From positions 1 to 46,848 of the forward strand of contig QHYP01000110.1 in assembly GCA_003224195.1 (NCBI GenBank): a stretch of 46,848 bases of DNA, in the 5' to 3' direction. Under the pieces are notes generated by a model, which made no database searches, was not told the DNA's origin, and saw only the letters and a program-made list of their open reading frames with translations. Source of the DNA: Acidobacteriota bacterium. GTDB lineage: Bacteria > Acidobacteriota > Terriglobia > Acidiferrales > UBA7541. The stretch's first letter is position 1, and each line of letters opens with the position of its first letter. Both the position numbers and the translations under genes were made by a program. Positions 1 through 7,828 of this stretch are shown one piece after another.

Positions 1-427
1 CCGTCGGGATTTCGGTCGGCAAGCATTCGATTTCCACTTCGCGCGTGACCGTCTCGAAGATGCCGCCCTGCTGCTTCACGCCCGCGGGTTCGCCGAAGGT
101 GTGCACCGGCACCTTGACGCGCATGCGCACGTCCATGGCCACGCGGAGCAAATCGACATGCAGGAGCGCCCCGCTGAGCGGATCCACCTGCCAGTCTTTC
201 AAAATCGCCGACTGCCGCTTGGCCCCGAGCTTCACTTGAAAGAGCGTATTGTGGCCAGTTTCGGAGCGCAGAATCGACGTCACCTGTTTGGCGTTCACCG
301 TCACCGCGAGCGTTTCACCCTTGCCGCCATACAACACCGCAGGAACCTGGCCGGTGCGGCGCAGGCGGCGCGCTTCATTTTTGCCCCGGTCGGTCCGGGG
401 CGCTGCTTCAACGATAATTTCAGCCAT
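1..427 (-). CDS. rplY: 50S ribosomal protein L25 (Ctc/TL5 type), 3' part beyond the window
   Basis: Binds 5S rRNA in the large ribosomal subunit. The 142 codons visible start with ATG at 427 and read MAEIIVEAAPRTDRGKNEAR, followed by the L25 signature RRTGQVPAVLYGG. The N-terminal 5S-binding domain is complete, and the start of the C-terminal Ctc/TL5 beta domain is visible (FETVTREVEIECLPTEIP). The gene runs off the left edge of the window, so its end is not seen. It is the last visible gene of a leftward operon after ispE and prs, a common bacterial order. A small GC hairpin lies in the gap to prs. Family identity is certain from sequence; the operon is inferred from spacing. Confidence 0.93.
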   Translation of the reverse strand, partial: MAEIIVEAAPRTDRGKNEARRLRRTGQVPAVLYGGKGETLAVTVNAKQVTSILRSETGHNTLFQVKLGAKRQSAILKDWQVDPLSGALLHVDLLRVAMDVRMRVKVPVHTFGEPAGVKQQGGIFETVTREVEIECLPTEIPT

Positions 428-452
428 ACTTTCTTTCCTTCCGTGAGATCCC

Positions 453-470
453 GCCCCGACTCGCCGGGGC
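453..470 (-). terminator. GC hairpin between prs and rplY (possible attenuator)
   Basis: The 50-bp prs-rplY gap holds a perfect 6-bp GCCCCG/CGGGGC stem with a 6-nt loop. No U-tract follows on the minus strand, so it is not a convincing intrinsic terminator. It could partly attenuate or stabilise the message. Confidence 0.3.
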
Positions 471-477
471 TAAAACT

Positions 478-1422
478 CTAAATAAACAGTTCGCTGATCG
501 ACGTTTCTTCGTGAATCGAACGAATGCCGCGAGCGAGCAGGTCCGCCACGCTCAAAATCCTGATTTTCGGGACCTGGCGGCCCGCTTCGGAAAGCGGAAC
601 AGAATCCGTCGCCACGACTTCCGCGATCTTCGACTTGTTGAGGCGCTCGACCGCCGGCCCGGAGAGCACGGCATGCGTGCACGCCGCGTACACCTGCGTC
701 GCGCCTTCCTTCAAAAGCGCTTCCGCGGTCTTCACCAGCGTGCCCGCCGTGTCGATGATGTCGTCCACGATCAGGGCGCTGCGCCCGCGGATTTCACCGA
801 TCAGGTTCATCACTTCGCTGACGTCCACGTCCACGCGGCGCTTATCCACGATGGCCAGCGGGGCGTCGAGCCGCTTGGCGAAAAAGCGCGCGCGCTCCAC
901 GCCGCCCGCGTCCGGGGAAACCACCGTCAGTTTCGGCAGTTTTTTCTGCCGGAAGTAATCCACGAGCACCGGCGAGGCGAACAGATGATCCACCGGGACA
1001 TTGAAATAGCCCTGAATCTGCGGAGCGTGGAGGTCGAGCGTGAGCGCGCGGCTCGCGCCCGCCGTTTCGAGCAAGTCCGCGACGAGTTTCGCGGAGATCG
1101 GCACGCGCGGCTTGTCCTTGCGGTCTTGCCGCGCGTAGCAGTAATAGGGCACGACGGCCGTAATGCGCCAGGCCGAGGCGCGCTTGAACGCGTCAATCAT
1201 CAGCAGCAATTCGAGCAAGTGGCAATCCACCGGATAGCTGCACGGCTGGACGACGAAGACGTCCGCACCGCGCACGTTCTCGAGAATCTGAAAATAGATT
1301 TCACCGTCGCTGAAGCGTCCCAGAACCGCCTTGCCCAGTGTCACGCCGAGAGTGTGGCAGATGCTCTCGGCCAGAGCGGGGTTCGCCGTGCCCGAAAAAA
1401 TCTTGAAACGCTCGTCGTTCAC
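478..1422 (-). CDS. prs: Ribose-phosphate pyrophosphokinase (PRPP synthetase)
   Basis: Makes PRPP from ribose 5-phosphate and ATP, feeding purine, pyrimidine, His, Trp and NAD synthesis in the cytoplasm. About 314 aa, the normal length for class I. Visible signatures are the N-terminal FKIFSGTANPALAESI, the ATP-binding flexible loop region YYCYARQDRKDKPR, and the PRPP/ribose-phosphate loop VDDIIDTAGTL. I chose the GTG start at 1422 because the protein then begins VNDERFKIFSG as in homologues, with GGAG about 10 nt upstream. A TTG at 1440 would add six residues. It lies between ispE and rplY on the same strand. Confidence 0.95.
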   Translation of the reverse strand: MNDERFKIFSGTANPALAESICHTLGVTLGKAVLGRFSDGEIYFQILENVRGADVFVVQPCSYPVDCHLLELLLMIDAFKRASAWRITAVVPYYCYARQDRKDKPRVPISAKLVADLLETAGASRALTLDLHAPQIQGYFNVPVDHLFASPVLVDYFRQKKLPKLTVVSPDAGGVERARFFAKRLDAPLAIVDKRRVDVDVSEVMNLIGEIRGRSALIVDDIIDTAGTLVKTAEALLKEGATQVYAACTHAVLSGPAVERLNKSKIAEVVATDSVPLSEAGRQVPKIRILSVADLLARGIRSIHEETSISELFI

Positions 1423-1500
1423 GAGGCGCGCACTCCACAATCCGCACGAAACGCGAATTCCAACAGGCGGGAACGAGCGCGCAGAGAGGTCCGCTCCAGT

Positions 1501-2418
1501 TCAGCCGACGCGCGCAGCGTTCATTCGACGCAGATACCTCTCGCGGGAGAGGGTCTCGCAGACAAACGTCTGATCGTTCGGGAACCTCAGAGCGGCTCGG
1601 CGCGCCATCGCCGGGCTCGGGAAGACTCCAAACACCGCCGAACCGCTACCCGCCAGCGAGGCATCCGCCGCTCCCTGCCGAAGCAACACCCGCTTGATCG
1701 AAGCAAGCGGCCGGTGGCGCTGGAAGACCGGACTCTCGAAATCATTCAAAAGTCCGCCCTCCTGCGTGCTCCAGCATAGAGCGCAGAACTTCCAAAGTTT
1801 AGGGGTGAGGGCAGGTTTTGTCAATCTTTTGGGAAAGAGCGGCTGCGCGCGGAGCCAGCGATACGCATCCGCCGTCGGCACGTGGATATTCGATGGCGAG
1901 ACGATCAATACCGTTCGGCGCGGCCTGTCCGGCAAGGGATAGACCTCGTCGCCGCAACGAATGCCCAGAGCGCGGCCGCCGAAGAGGAAAAACGGGACGT
2001 CTGCGCCAAGGCTGGCGGCGATTTCCGCCAGGCGGGACAGCGGCAGCTTGCGGCCGACCAGCCGCAGGTAGCCGAGAAGGGCGGCAGCGGCGTCGCTCGA
2101 GCCGCCACCGAGCCCGCGGCCTGCAGGAATGTTTTTGCGGAGTTCGATCGCAACGCCGGAATGGAGCTTCAGCTCGAGTTGCAGCGCCTTTACGGCGCGA
2201 TAGACAAGATTCTTCTCCAAAGGCTCACGCGCAAGCGCTTCATTCCCGCGGATTACCAGCAAAATGCCCCGCTTGTGCGAGGCGCGCAGGCGCAGGTCGT
2301 CGTGCAGCGACACGGTTTGAAAGACCGTCCGCAGCTCGTGATATCCGTCGGGCCGCTCCCCCAGAATCTCCAGACGCAGATTGACCTTCGCGAAAGCAGG
2401 AATCCGAACCTCGCGCAT
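1501..2418 (-). CDS. ispE: 4-diphosphocytidyl-2-C-methyl-D-erythritol kinase
   Basis: ATP-dependent kinase of the MEP isoprenoid pathway; phosphorylates the 2-hydroxyl of CDP-ME. It belongs to the GHMP kinase superfamily, and the 305-aa length is normal. The N-terminus AFAKVNLRLEILGERPDGYH carries the substrate-binding Lys and His region. The glycine-rich ATP loop PAGRGLGGGSSDAAAAL is intact. The GHMP C-terminal motif is seen as LAGSGSAVFGVF. The ATG lies 12 bp after the TPR gene stop, so the two are almost certainly co-transcribed, with prs following. Confidence 0.95.
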   Translation of the reverse strand: MREVRIPAFAKVNLRLEILGERPDGYHELRTVFQTVSLHDDLRLRASHKRGILLVIRGNEALAREPLEKNLVYRAVKALQLELKLHSGVAIELRKNIPAGRGLGGGSSDAAAALLGYLRLVGRKLPLSRLAEIAASLGADVPFFLFGGRALGIRCGDEVYPLPDRPRRTVLIVSPSNIHVPTADAYRWLRAQPLFPKRLTKPALTPKLWKFCALCWSTQEGGLLNDFESPVFQRHRPLASIKRVLLRQGAADASLAGSGSAVFGVFPSPAMARRAALRFPNDQTFVCETLSRERYLRRMNAARVG

Positions 2419-2430
2419 AGAGCGTAGAGT

Positions 2431-4581
2431 TTACTGCGGCTTGGTATCTTCGCCGGCAGGTTTCTGCTGCGCGATGCGGTGTTTTACCTGGGTGAGTTTT
2501 TTCTCGACTTCGGCCACTTTGTCGGGTTCGAGCTCGGTCGGCAATGCCCGATGCCATTCCGCAAGCGACTTCTCCCACTCCGCCGCGGCGAGATCTTTGC
2601 GACCCGAGCGGAAGTAGACGTCGCCGAGATGGCTGTGAATGGTGGGGTCGTGACTCTCGCGCTCGACTGCCTTGCGGAGGAAAGCCTCGGCCTCGACAAG
2701 CTTATTTTGTTTATAACAGACCCAGCCGAGGCTATCGAGATAGGCTCCATTGTAAGGTTCTTCGTCGAGAGCGCGCTGCACGAGGGCTCTGGCTTCGTCC
2801 AGGCGGGTCCCGAGATCTCCGAGCATGTAGCCATAGTAGTTCAGCGCCATGGAATTGCGCGGGTTGATGGCAAGGACTCTCTTGAAGAATTCCTCGGCGC
2901 GGTCATATTCCTTTTGGCGCTCGTAGATCGCGCCGAGCAGGAACAAAGGCATTTCGCTGTCGCGCGGGGTGCCGGGTAGCACCTCGGCCGTGTGCGCGGC
3001 TTCTTCCGCTTCCTTGTAGCGCCGGCCGCGTTCATACACTTGCGCGATGTTCAGAAAGGTATCGCGATCGGACTCCGCGCCGGTGAGCTGCGAGCGGAGA
3101 ATCTTCACGGCCTCGTCGGTCTGACCGTTCTCACCGAGAAGCATCGCCCGGCTTGAGGCCAACCCCGGATCGTTCGGGTATTTTTCCAGAGCTTCTTTGG
3201 CGGTCTCGAGCGCTTTGGGTATGTCCTTCGCCGCGCGGTAGGTATCGAGAATCCACAGCCGCGCCCGCCGGTCTTCTTCGTCGCCGAGGCGCTGCATCTC
3301 CTGGAAGGTGTTCACGGCGGCAGGATAATTCTGTACTTCGCGGTAAAGCTGGCCGAGTTGCTGGTAAAGGATCGCGAGGGCCCGGGCGCTGGAAGGCACG
3401 GACGCGGTCTGGTTTTTGATCCCGCTGATGGCATCCGATAAGACGTGGATGGCGTCCTCGAAGCGTCCCTGCGACTCGTACAGCATCGCTTCGTTATAAA
3501 TGACCTCGACCCTGCCTGGATCGCGCCGGCGCGCTTGGAGAAGATTCTCCTCGGCTTTGTCAAGCTGATGGAGCTGGCGGTAGATCTGCGCGAGCCGCAG
3601 ATACGTGTCCGGATCGTCGCCGTCGTTTTCCGCAATCTTCTGGTACACGGACAGCGCATCCGGAAACTTCTCTTCGGCGAGCAGCGTCTGGCCGAGCCCG
3701 CGCTGGTAGTTTATTTCGGAAGGATCGAGAGCCACCGCCTGGCGATAGACTTTTTCGGCTTTGGCCAGATCTTTCGCCTGGGTGTAAGCGTCGCCCAAAA
3801 GACTCAACAGCGAGGCGGACGGCCTTCCGCGCTGAACGATTCCTTCGAGCAGTGCAACCGCGTCCGCCGATTTGCCCTCGTCCAGGAAAAGTTGCGTCAA
3901 CTGTTCGATGGCCTGCTGGTTCTGCGGGTCCGTCTTCAGGACGCCACGGAGGACCTCCTCCGCCTTTTGGTGAGAATTCTGCAAACGATATAACCGCGCC
4001 AGCCACAGTGCGGATTCCGAATCGGAGGGATCGAGTCGGCAGATTTCGCGGTACTGCTCGATCGCGCCCTTGATAATCTCTGCCTGCCCGGAGGGAATCT
4101 CCTGCGAGCCTGTCTCCTTTCCCGCGCCGCCGTTCGTCCCCGTGGCGCCGCCGCCGAGACTCCGCAGATAGATGCGGCCGAGCAGGCGGCGCGTCGGCAG
4201 ATTGTTCGGGTCGCGCTTCAAGAGCTGCTGCGCTTCCTGCACGGCTTCGTTTAAGCGCTGCGCCTTCCAATACATCTCCGCCAGACGCTCACCGATAACT
4301 GCGGAAGAGGGATCGAGAGCGTAGGCTTTCTTGTAGAAGTCGATGGCTTGGGTCGCGTATTCGCTGCGGCTCGTCGATTCATACATCTGCTCGGCGATGT
4401 GGCCCATCGTGTAGTTGTAGTAGGTCTCAGCGCGCTTGGACTCGAGGTCTGGAGACTCCGCGGCCCGAGGGGTGTTTGATTTTGAAGCCTCCGCTTGAGC
4501 GGCCACGCGCGAGGGCGTCAAAGCGCTAAGGGTGAGGCCCGCCAGGAAGAGCGCGCCAGCGATCTTACAGTGAGGTTTCAT
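2431..4581 (-). CDS. Secreted tetratricopeptide-repeat protein
   Basis: A 716-aa protein with a clear signal peptide (MKPHCKIAGALFLAGLTLSA, cleavage near AAQA) followed by roughly 15 TPR-like helical repeats, recognisable by spaced motifs such as AIDFYKKAYALDP, AIEQYREICRLDP and AEEFFKRVLAINP. TPR arrays are protein-protein interaction scaffolds; the specific partner cannot be told from sequence. Such secreted TPR proteins next to ispE occur in Acidobacteria, from general knowledge. The start at 4581 is chosen because it gives the signal peptide and lies just downstream of a promoter at 4601-4629; an upstream in-frame start at 4629 would overlap that promoter. It is the first gene of the operon with ispE, prs and rplY. 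Confidence 0.85.
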   Translation of the reverse strand: MKPHCKIAGALFLAGLTLSALTPSRVAAQAEASKSNTPRAAESPDLESKRAETYYNYTMGHIAEQMYESTSRSEYATQAIDFYKKAYALDPSSAVIGERLAEMYWKAQRLNEAVQEAQQLLKRDPNNLPTRRLLGRIYLRSLGGGATGTNGGAGKETGSQEIPSGQAEIIKGAIEQYREICRLDPSDSESALWLARLYRLQNSHQKAEEVLRGVLKTDPQNQQAIEQLTQLFLDEGKSADAVALLEGIVQRGRPSASLLSLLGDAYTQAKDLAKAEKVYRQAVALDPSEINYQRGLGQTLLAEEKFPDALSVYQKIAENDGDDPDTYLRLAQIYRQLHQLDKAEENLLQARRRDPGRVEVIYNEAMLYESQGRFEDAIHVLSDAISGIKNQTASVPSSARALAILYQQLGQLYREVQNYPAAVNTFQEMQRLGDEEDRRARLWILDTYRAAKDIPKALETAKEALEKYPNDPGLASSRAMLLGENGQTDEAVKILRSQLTGAESDRDTFLNIAQVYERGRRYKEAEEAAHTAEVLPGTPRDSEMPLFLLGAIYERQKEYDRAEEFFKRVLAINPRNSMALNYYGYMLGDLGTRLDEARALVQRALDEEPYNGAYLDSLGWVCYKQNKLVEAEAFLRKAVERESHDPTIHSHLGDVYFRSGRKDLAAAEWEKSLAEWHRALPTELEPDKVAEVEKKLTQVKHRIAQQKPAGEDTKPQ

Positions 4582-4600
4582 GGATGTCACGAAAGTACAA

Positions 4601-4629
4601 ATTATCCCATGCGGTGGAAACAGGGTCAA
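4601..4629 (-). promoter_or_regulatory. Sigma-70-type promoter of the TPR-ispE-prs-rplY operon
   Basis: On the minus strand TTGACC (plus 4624-4629) and GATAAT (plus 4601-4606) are separated by exactly 17 bp. They match the -35 and -10 consensus at 5 of 6 positions each. Predicted transcription starts near 4594, about 13 nt before the ATG at 4581. Confidence 0.6.
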
Positions 4630-4797
4630 AACGTAAGACGGTAAGCGTTTCCAGAGCCGAGTGGCAACAATGAATTAGGATGCAGGCAAGCCAGCCAGAG
4701 TTGAGCGCGAGCAGGAAGGTTTTGAGAGTCGGCGCAAATGTACGTGGTAGCAAGCGACACGGTCCGTCAGCCGGAGGAGAGGGTGAGCTCCAAGGGA

Positions 4798-4832
4798 TTG
4801 ACATAGTTCTATAATTCCGCAAATATGGAATT
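4798..4832 (+). promoter_or_regulatory. ars operon promoter and ArsR operator
   Basis: A consensus TTGACA sits at 4798-4803, with an AT-rich -10 candidate 17 bp later (AAATAT, 4821-4826). Overlapping it is a perfect inverted repeat, AATTCC (4813-4818), 8-nt gap, GGAATT (4827-4832), ending at the GTG start of arsR. This is the arrangement expected for an autorepressing ArsR dimer that blocks RNA polymerase. A TATAAT at 4810-4815 also exists but is only 6 bp from the TTGACA, so it cannot pair with it. Operator function is inferred. Confidence 0.55.
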
Positions 4833-5219
4833 GTGTCGAAGCCAAGCCCCGCTCAAGTCGCGCGCTTCGCCGAGCGGTTCTCCGCCCTCGGAGCAGAACC
4901 TCGACTGCAGATTATTCGGTTGCTACTGTCGGCGCATCCGACCGGGATGGTTGTGGGTGAGATTCAAGACGAACTGGGCATTCCTCCGTCAACCCTTTCG
5001 CATCACCTGGAAAAACTGAAGCAGGTTGGGTTGGTCGCCGTGCGGCGGGACCGCCAGTTTCTCTGGTACACGGCGGACACGAGCGCGCTGCAGGGGTTGT
5101 TGAGTTTCCTGTACGAAGAGTGTTGCACGCGGAGCCGCGCGGTGTCGCCCAAGGCGCCGGTACAGGTTCCGGGATCGAAGGAATCAGGGCCAGAAGAACA
5201 AAAGGAGACAAACGCATGA
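4833..5219 (+). CDS. arsR: ArsR-family arsenic-responsive repressor
   Basis: A 128-aa winged-helix repressor expected to release DNA on binding As(III) or Sb(III). The helix-turn-helix region is VGEIQDELGIPPSTLSHHLE (residues 42-60), followed by the wing RRDRQFLWYTAD. The ELCVCDL metal site of plasmid-type ArsR is absent. Instead an adjacent cysteine pair, C97-C98 (EECC), lies in the last helix, as in the Acidithiobacillus-type ArsR, although the third cysteine of that type is not obvious. The GTG start directly abuts the operator, so little or no leader is likely. The stop overlaps the arsM ATG (ATGA), indicating translational coupling. Confidence 0.9.
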   Translation: MSKPSPAQVARFAERFSALGAEPRLQIIRLLLSAHPTGMVVGEIQDELGIPPSTLSHHLEKLKQVGLVAVRRDRQFLWYTADTSALQGLLSFLYEECCTRSRAVSPKAPVQVPGSKESGPEEQKETNA

Positions 5220-6082
5220 GCGAGCCGCGACTCGAAGAAACGGCAATTCAGGAATCCGTGCGCAAGAAATACGGGGAAGCCGCAAAGCAAGTTGCCAGCG
5301 GAGGCAGCGCGTGTTGTGGCGGCGCCGCCGAACTCATTGGTTGCGACCCCATCGGTGCGAACCTTTACAACGAGACGGAAAAGGGCGGGCTCCCCGAAGA
5401 AGCGGTCAGGGCCTCCCTCGGTTGCGGCAATCCAACCGCACTGGCCGAACTGAAGCGCGGAGAAACCGTGCTTGACCTCGGCTCCGGCGGCGGGATTGAC
5501 GTTTTGCTTTCCGCGCGCCGCGTCGGGCCTACCGGCAAAGCCTACGGCCTTGACATGACGGACGAAATGCTGGCTCTGGCCCGTGAAAATCAGCGCAAGG
5601 CGGGAGTGGAGAATGCCGAGTTCCTGAAGGGCCAGATCGAGAACGTTCCCTTGCCGGACAACAGCGTGGACGTCATCATCTCAAACTGCGTCATCAATCT
5701 TTCGGCGGACAAGGATCGCGTGCTCAAAGAGGCGTTTCGGGTGCTGAAACCCGGCGGGCGATTTGCAGTTTCCGATGTGGTTGTCCGGGGCGAGGTGCCG
5801 GCGGCAATTCGCAAGAGCGTCGAACTTTGGATCGGCTGCATCGCGGGCGCACTCGAGGAGAGCGAATACCGCGCAAAGCTTGCCCGCGCGGGTTTCGAGT
5901 CGGTCGAAATCGAGCCAACGCGCGTCTATCGCGTGGACGACGCACGCGAGTTTTTGGCACAAGCAGGGATCGATGCTGATGCCATTGCGCCGCAGGTGGA
6001 CGGGAAATTCATGAGCGCGTTTGTGCGCGCGGTGAAACCGGCCGTTAAGGCGGCGTGCTGCGGCCCTTCCTGCTGCGCCTGA
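5216..6082 (+). CDS. arsM: Arsenite S-adenosylmethionine methyltransferase
   Basis: Methylates As(III) to mono-, di- and trimethylarsenicals using SAM, a detoxification that can yield volatile arsines. 288 aa. The SAM-binding motif I is VLDLGSGGGIDV. The conserved arsenic-site cysteines are visible as C43 or the C33-C34 pair, C70 (LGCGNP), the Cys in ISNCVINL, and the Cys in WIGCIAGAL. The C-terminus carries the typical CCGPSCC tail. The ATG at 5216 overlaps the arsR stop and has a strong ribosome site, AAAGGAG, 8-9 nt upstream. A longer in-frame reading from 5120 would overlap arsR extensively and is unlikely. Confidence 0.95.
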   Translation: MSEPRLEETAIQESVRKKYGEAAKQVASGGSACCGGAAELIGCDPIGANLYNETEKGGLPEEAVRASLGCGNPTALAELKRGETVLDLGSGGGIDVLLSARRVGPTGKAYGLDMTDEMLALARENQRKAGVENAEFLKGQIENVPLPDNSVDVIISNCVINLSADKDRVLKEAFRVLKPGGRFAVSDVVVRGEVPAAIRKSVELWIGCIAGALEESEYRAKLARAGFESVEIEPTRVYRVDDAREFLAQAGIDADAIAPQVDGKFMSAFVRAVKPAVKAACCGPSCCA

Positions 6083-6098
6083 CCGATTCTTTTCGCGG

Positions 6099-6530
6099 AT
6101 GAAACAGCGCGTCCTCATCCTCTGCACAGGAAACTCGGCCCGCAGCCAGATGGCCGAGGGAATTCTGCGACAACTCGGCGGCGATGGGTATGAGGTTCAC
6201 AGCGCCGGCATTCGGCCCGCGGGAGTCAATCCGCTGGCCGTCGAGGCAATGGGCGAAATTGGCGTGGATATCTCACGACAACGCTCGAAATCCGTCGCAG
6301 AGTTCGACGGCCAGAGCTTCGATGCGGTAATTACCGTCTGCGACAGCGCGGCCAAACAGTGCCCTACCTTCCCCGGCGCGCCGCGGCGATTTCACTGGAG
6401 CTTGCCGGACCCCGCGACCGTGGAAGGAACCGTGGAAGAAAAGCGTGCGGCGTTTCGGTCGGTTCGGGACGCCGTCCAAATGCGCATGCGCGAGTTCCTC
6501 ACCGAAAACAAAGGCGCCCAAAAGGATTGA
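6099..6530 (+). CDS. arsC: Arsenate reductase, thioredoxin-coupled (LMW phosphatase fold)
   Basis: Reduces As(V) to As(III), supplying the substrate for ArsM. 143 aa. The low-molecular-weight phosphatase P-loop is CTGNSARS, with nucleophile C9. The redox pair is C81 (TVCDSA) and C88 (KQCP), as in the Staphylococcus pI258 type that cycles with thioredoxin. The catalytic Asp lies in LPDPATVEGT. It follows arsM by 16 bp on the same strand and closes the operon. No ArsB or Acr3 efflux gene is present in the window. Confidence 0.93.
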   Translation: MKQRVLILCTGNSARSQMAEGILRQLGGDGYEVHSAGIRPAGVNPLAVEAMGEIGVDISRQRSKSVAEFDGQSFDAVITVCDSAAKQCPTFPGAPRRFHWSLPDPATVEGTVEEKRAAFRSVRDAVQMRMREFLTENKGAQKD

Positions 6531-6597
6531 AGAAGTTTCCGGGCAATTCCTGAGGTTTGCGCTATACCCGCGCGGGCGCTGGCGGCCTGGCCAGGGC

Positions 6598-6720
6598 TCA
6601 CGCCTGCTCTTCTAGTTTGCCGCTCATGCGCGTGGCGACAGCGACGGCGATTTGCGCGGCCAACCGGGCGTTGGCGATGAGCAATGCCATGTTCGCCTTC
6701 AGGGTGCGCCCACCGCTGCG
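6598..6720 (-). pseudogene. psuG: 3' remnant of pseudouridine-5'-phosphate glycosidase
   Basis: The last 40 codons on this strand read SGGRTLKANMALLIANARLA, then AQIAVAVATRMSG and a short tail to a TGA stop. This matches, nearly residue for residue, the C-terminus of PsuG (E. coli YeiN ends TGGDSLKSNIQLVFNNAILA, then SEIAKEYQRLAG, from memory). Upstream of the SGG the similarity stops, and only about 80 bp remain before the divergent kinase gene, so the rest of the roughly 300-aa enzyme is missing. It is read as a decayed gene fragment. The 6531-6804 interval holds nothing else I can identify. Confidence 0.6.
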
Positions 6721-6804
6721 CTGCGGTCTTACTACAGATTCGCGCTGCATGCGAAGGCATGGGAGGGCGGCTCTACATCTGCCGGATGCTAAGATGTGGC
6801 CGCC

Positions 6805-7815
6805 ATGCCTTCCGGAAGCCGAGCCAAGCGGAGCGTCCTCGTCCTGGGCGACATCATCGTGGACCTTATCGGCCGCGTGAAAGCGTGGCCCCAGCCGGGT
6901 GACGATTGTCTGGCGCCGCGACTTGAAATGCACTGCGGAGGGGTGGCCGCCAACTGCGCCTTCGCGCTCGCCCGCTGGGGAATGCGGCCGCGATTGCTCG
7001 GCTGTGTGGGCCGCGACAATTTTGGCGAATATCTGCTGCACATGCTCCGGAGAGCGCGAGTGGACGTCCGCTGGGTGCAGCGCAGCGCCAAGGCGATGAC
7101 GGGTTTGCTCTATGTGAATGTCACACCGGACGGCCAGCGAACTTTTTTCGGCAGCCGCGCGGCCAATGGTCTGGTCCGCCGCGTGGCGCAAGGCTCCGCG
7201 TTTTATCGAGGGGCGGCCGGTGCGCATGTGGTTGGATACAACTTTCTCGACCCGGCGACCGAAAAGGCGGCGCGGCAGCTCATGCGTACCATTCGCGCCC
7301 GCGGAGGGTGGATCGCTCTCGACGTCGGCGCCTTGCCCAGCCAGCAGATTCCCCGGAAGATTTTGCAACTCTGCGCGAACGTGGATATTCTCTTCGTGAA
7401 CCGGGACGAGGCCGCTGCGCTCACCGGCATGCGAGACCCGCGAAAAGCCTTTGCGCGTCTGCAGAAAACCGGCGCGCGGCAGGTCGTGATGAAACTGGGA
7501 AAGCGCGGCTGCTTGCTGGTCGAGGACGCCACGCTGCTCGAGGTTCCGTCGTGCGTGGTGCGCGCGGTGGATTCGACCGGGGCAGGAGACGCCTTCGTGG
7601 CGGCGTTCCTGCAGGGCCGCATGCGAGGCTGGCCTCTGGCCGAGTCCGCGCTCGCCGCCAATGCGGCCGGCGCTCTGGCGGCTTCCGTCGTCGGCGCCGG
7701 CGCGAACTTGCCGGGCGCGCGAGAGGTTGCCGCGCTTCTGCGTCACGAGCGCTACGGCGGAAAGTGGGACGCGGTGAGACGGAACATCCTCGAACGTTTG
7801 CGGATTGTGAGCTGA
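6805..7815 (+). CDS. PfkB/ribokinase-family carbohydrate or nucleoside kinase
   Basis: A 336-aa ATP-dependent kinase of the ribokinase fold. The N-terminal motif VLVLGDIIVDLIGRV, the substrate-binding GGVAANCAFALARWG and the C-terminal PfkB signature DSTGAGDAFVAAFLQG, with catalytic Asp near residue 262, are all intact. The substrate is not determined by sequence. A psuG relic on the other side and a BtpA gene 13 bp downstream point to pseudouridine or another C-nucleoside, or a ribose-like sugar. The ATG at 6805 is preferred; a GTG three codons upstream is also in frame. Neither has a strong ribosome site. Confidence 0.85.
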   Translation: MPSGSRAKRSVLVLGDIIVDLIGRVKAWPQPGDDCLAPRLEMHCGGVAANCAFALARWGMRPRLLGCVGRDNFGEYLLHMLRRARVDVRWVQRSAKAMTGLLYVNVTPDGQRTFFGSRAANGLVRRVAQGSAFYRGAAGAHVVGYNFLDPATEKAARQLMRTIRARGGWIALDVGALPSQQIPRKILQLCANVDILFVNRDEAAALTGMRDPRKAFARLQKTGARQVVMKLGKRGCLLVEDATLLEVPSCVVRAVDSTGAGDAFVAAFLQGRMRGWPLAESALAANAAGALAASVVGAGANLPGAREVAALLRHERYGGKWDAVRRNILERLRIVS

Positions 7816-7828
7816 ACGGGAGGTCGCG

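Noticed and set aside
511..1779. 422-codon open frame on the plus strand opposite prs and ispE
   Set aside because: It is the antisense of two certain genes; long antisense frames are expected in high-GC sequence and the protein is Arg/His-rich without motifs.
4810..4815. TATAAT as the -10 of the ars promoter
   Set aside because: It is only 6 bp from the TTGACA; the normal 17-bp position gives AAATAT instead. TATAAT could still work with an unseen -35.
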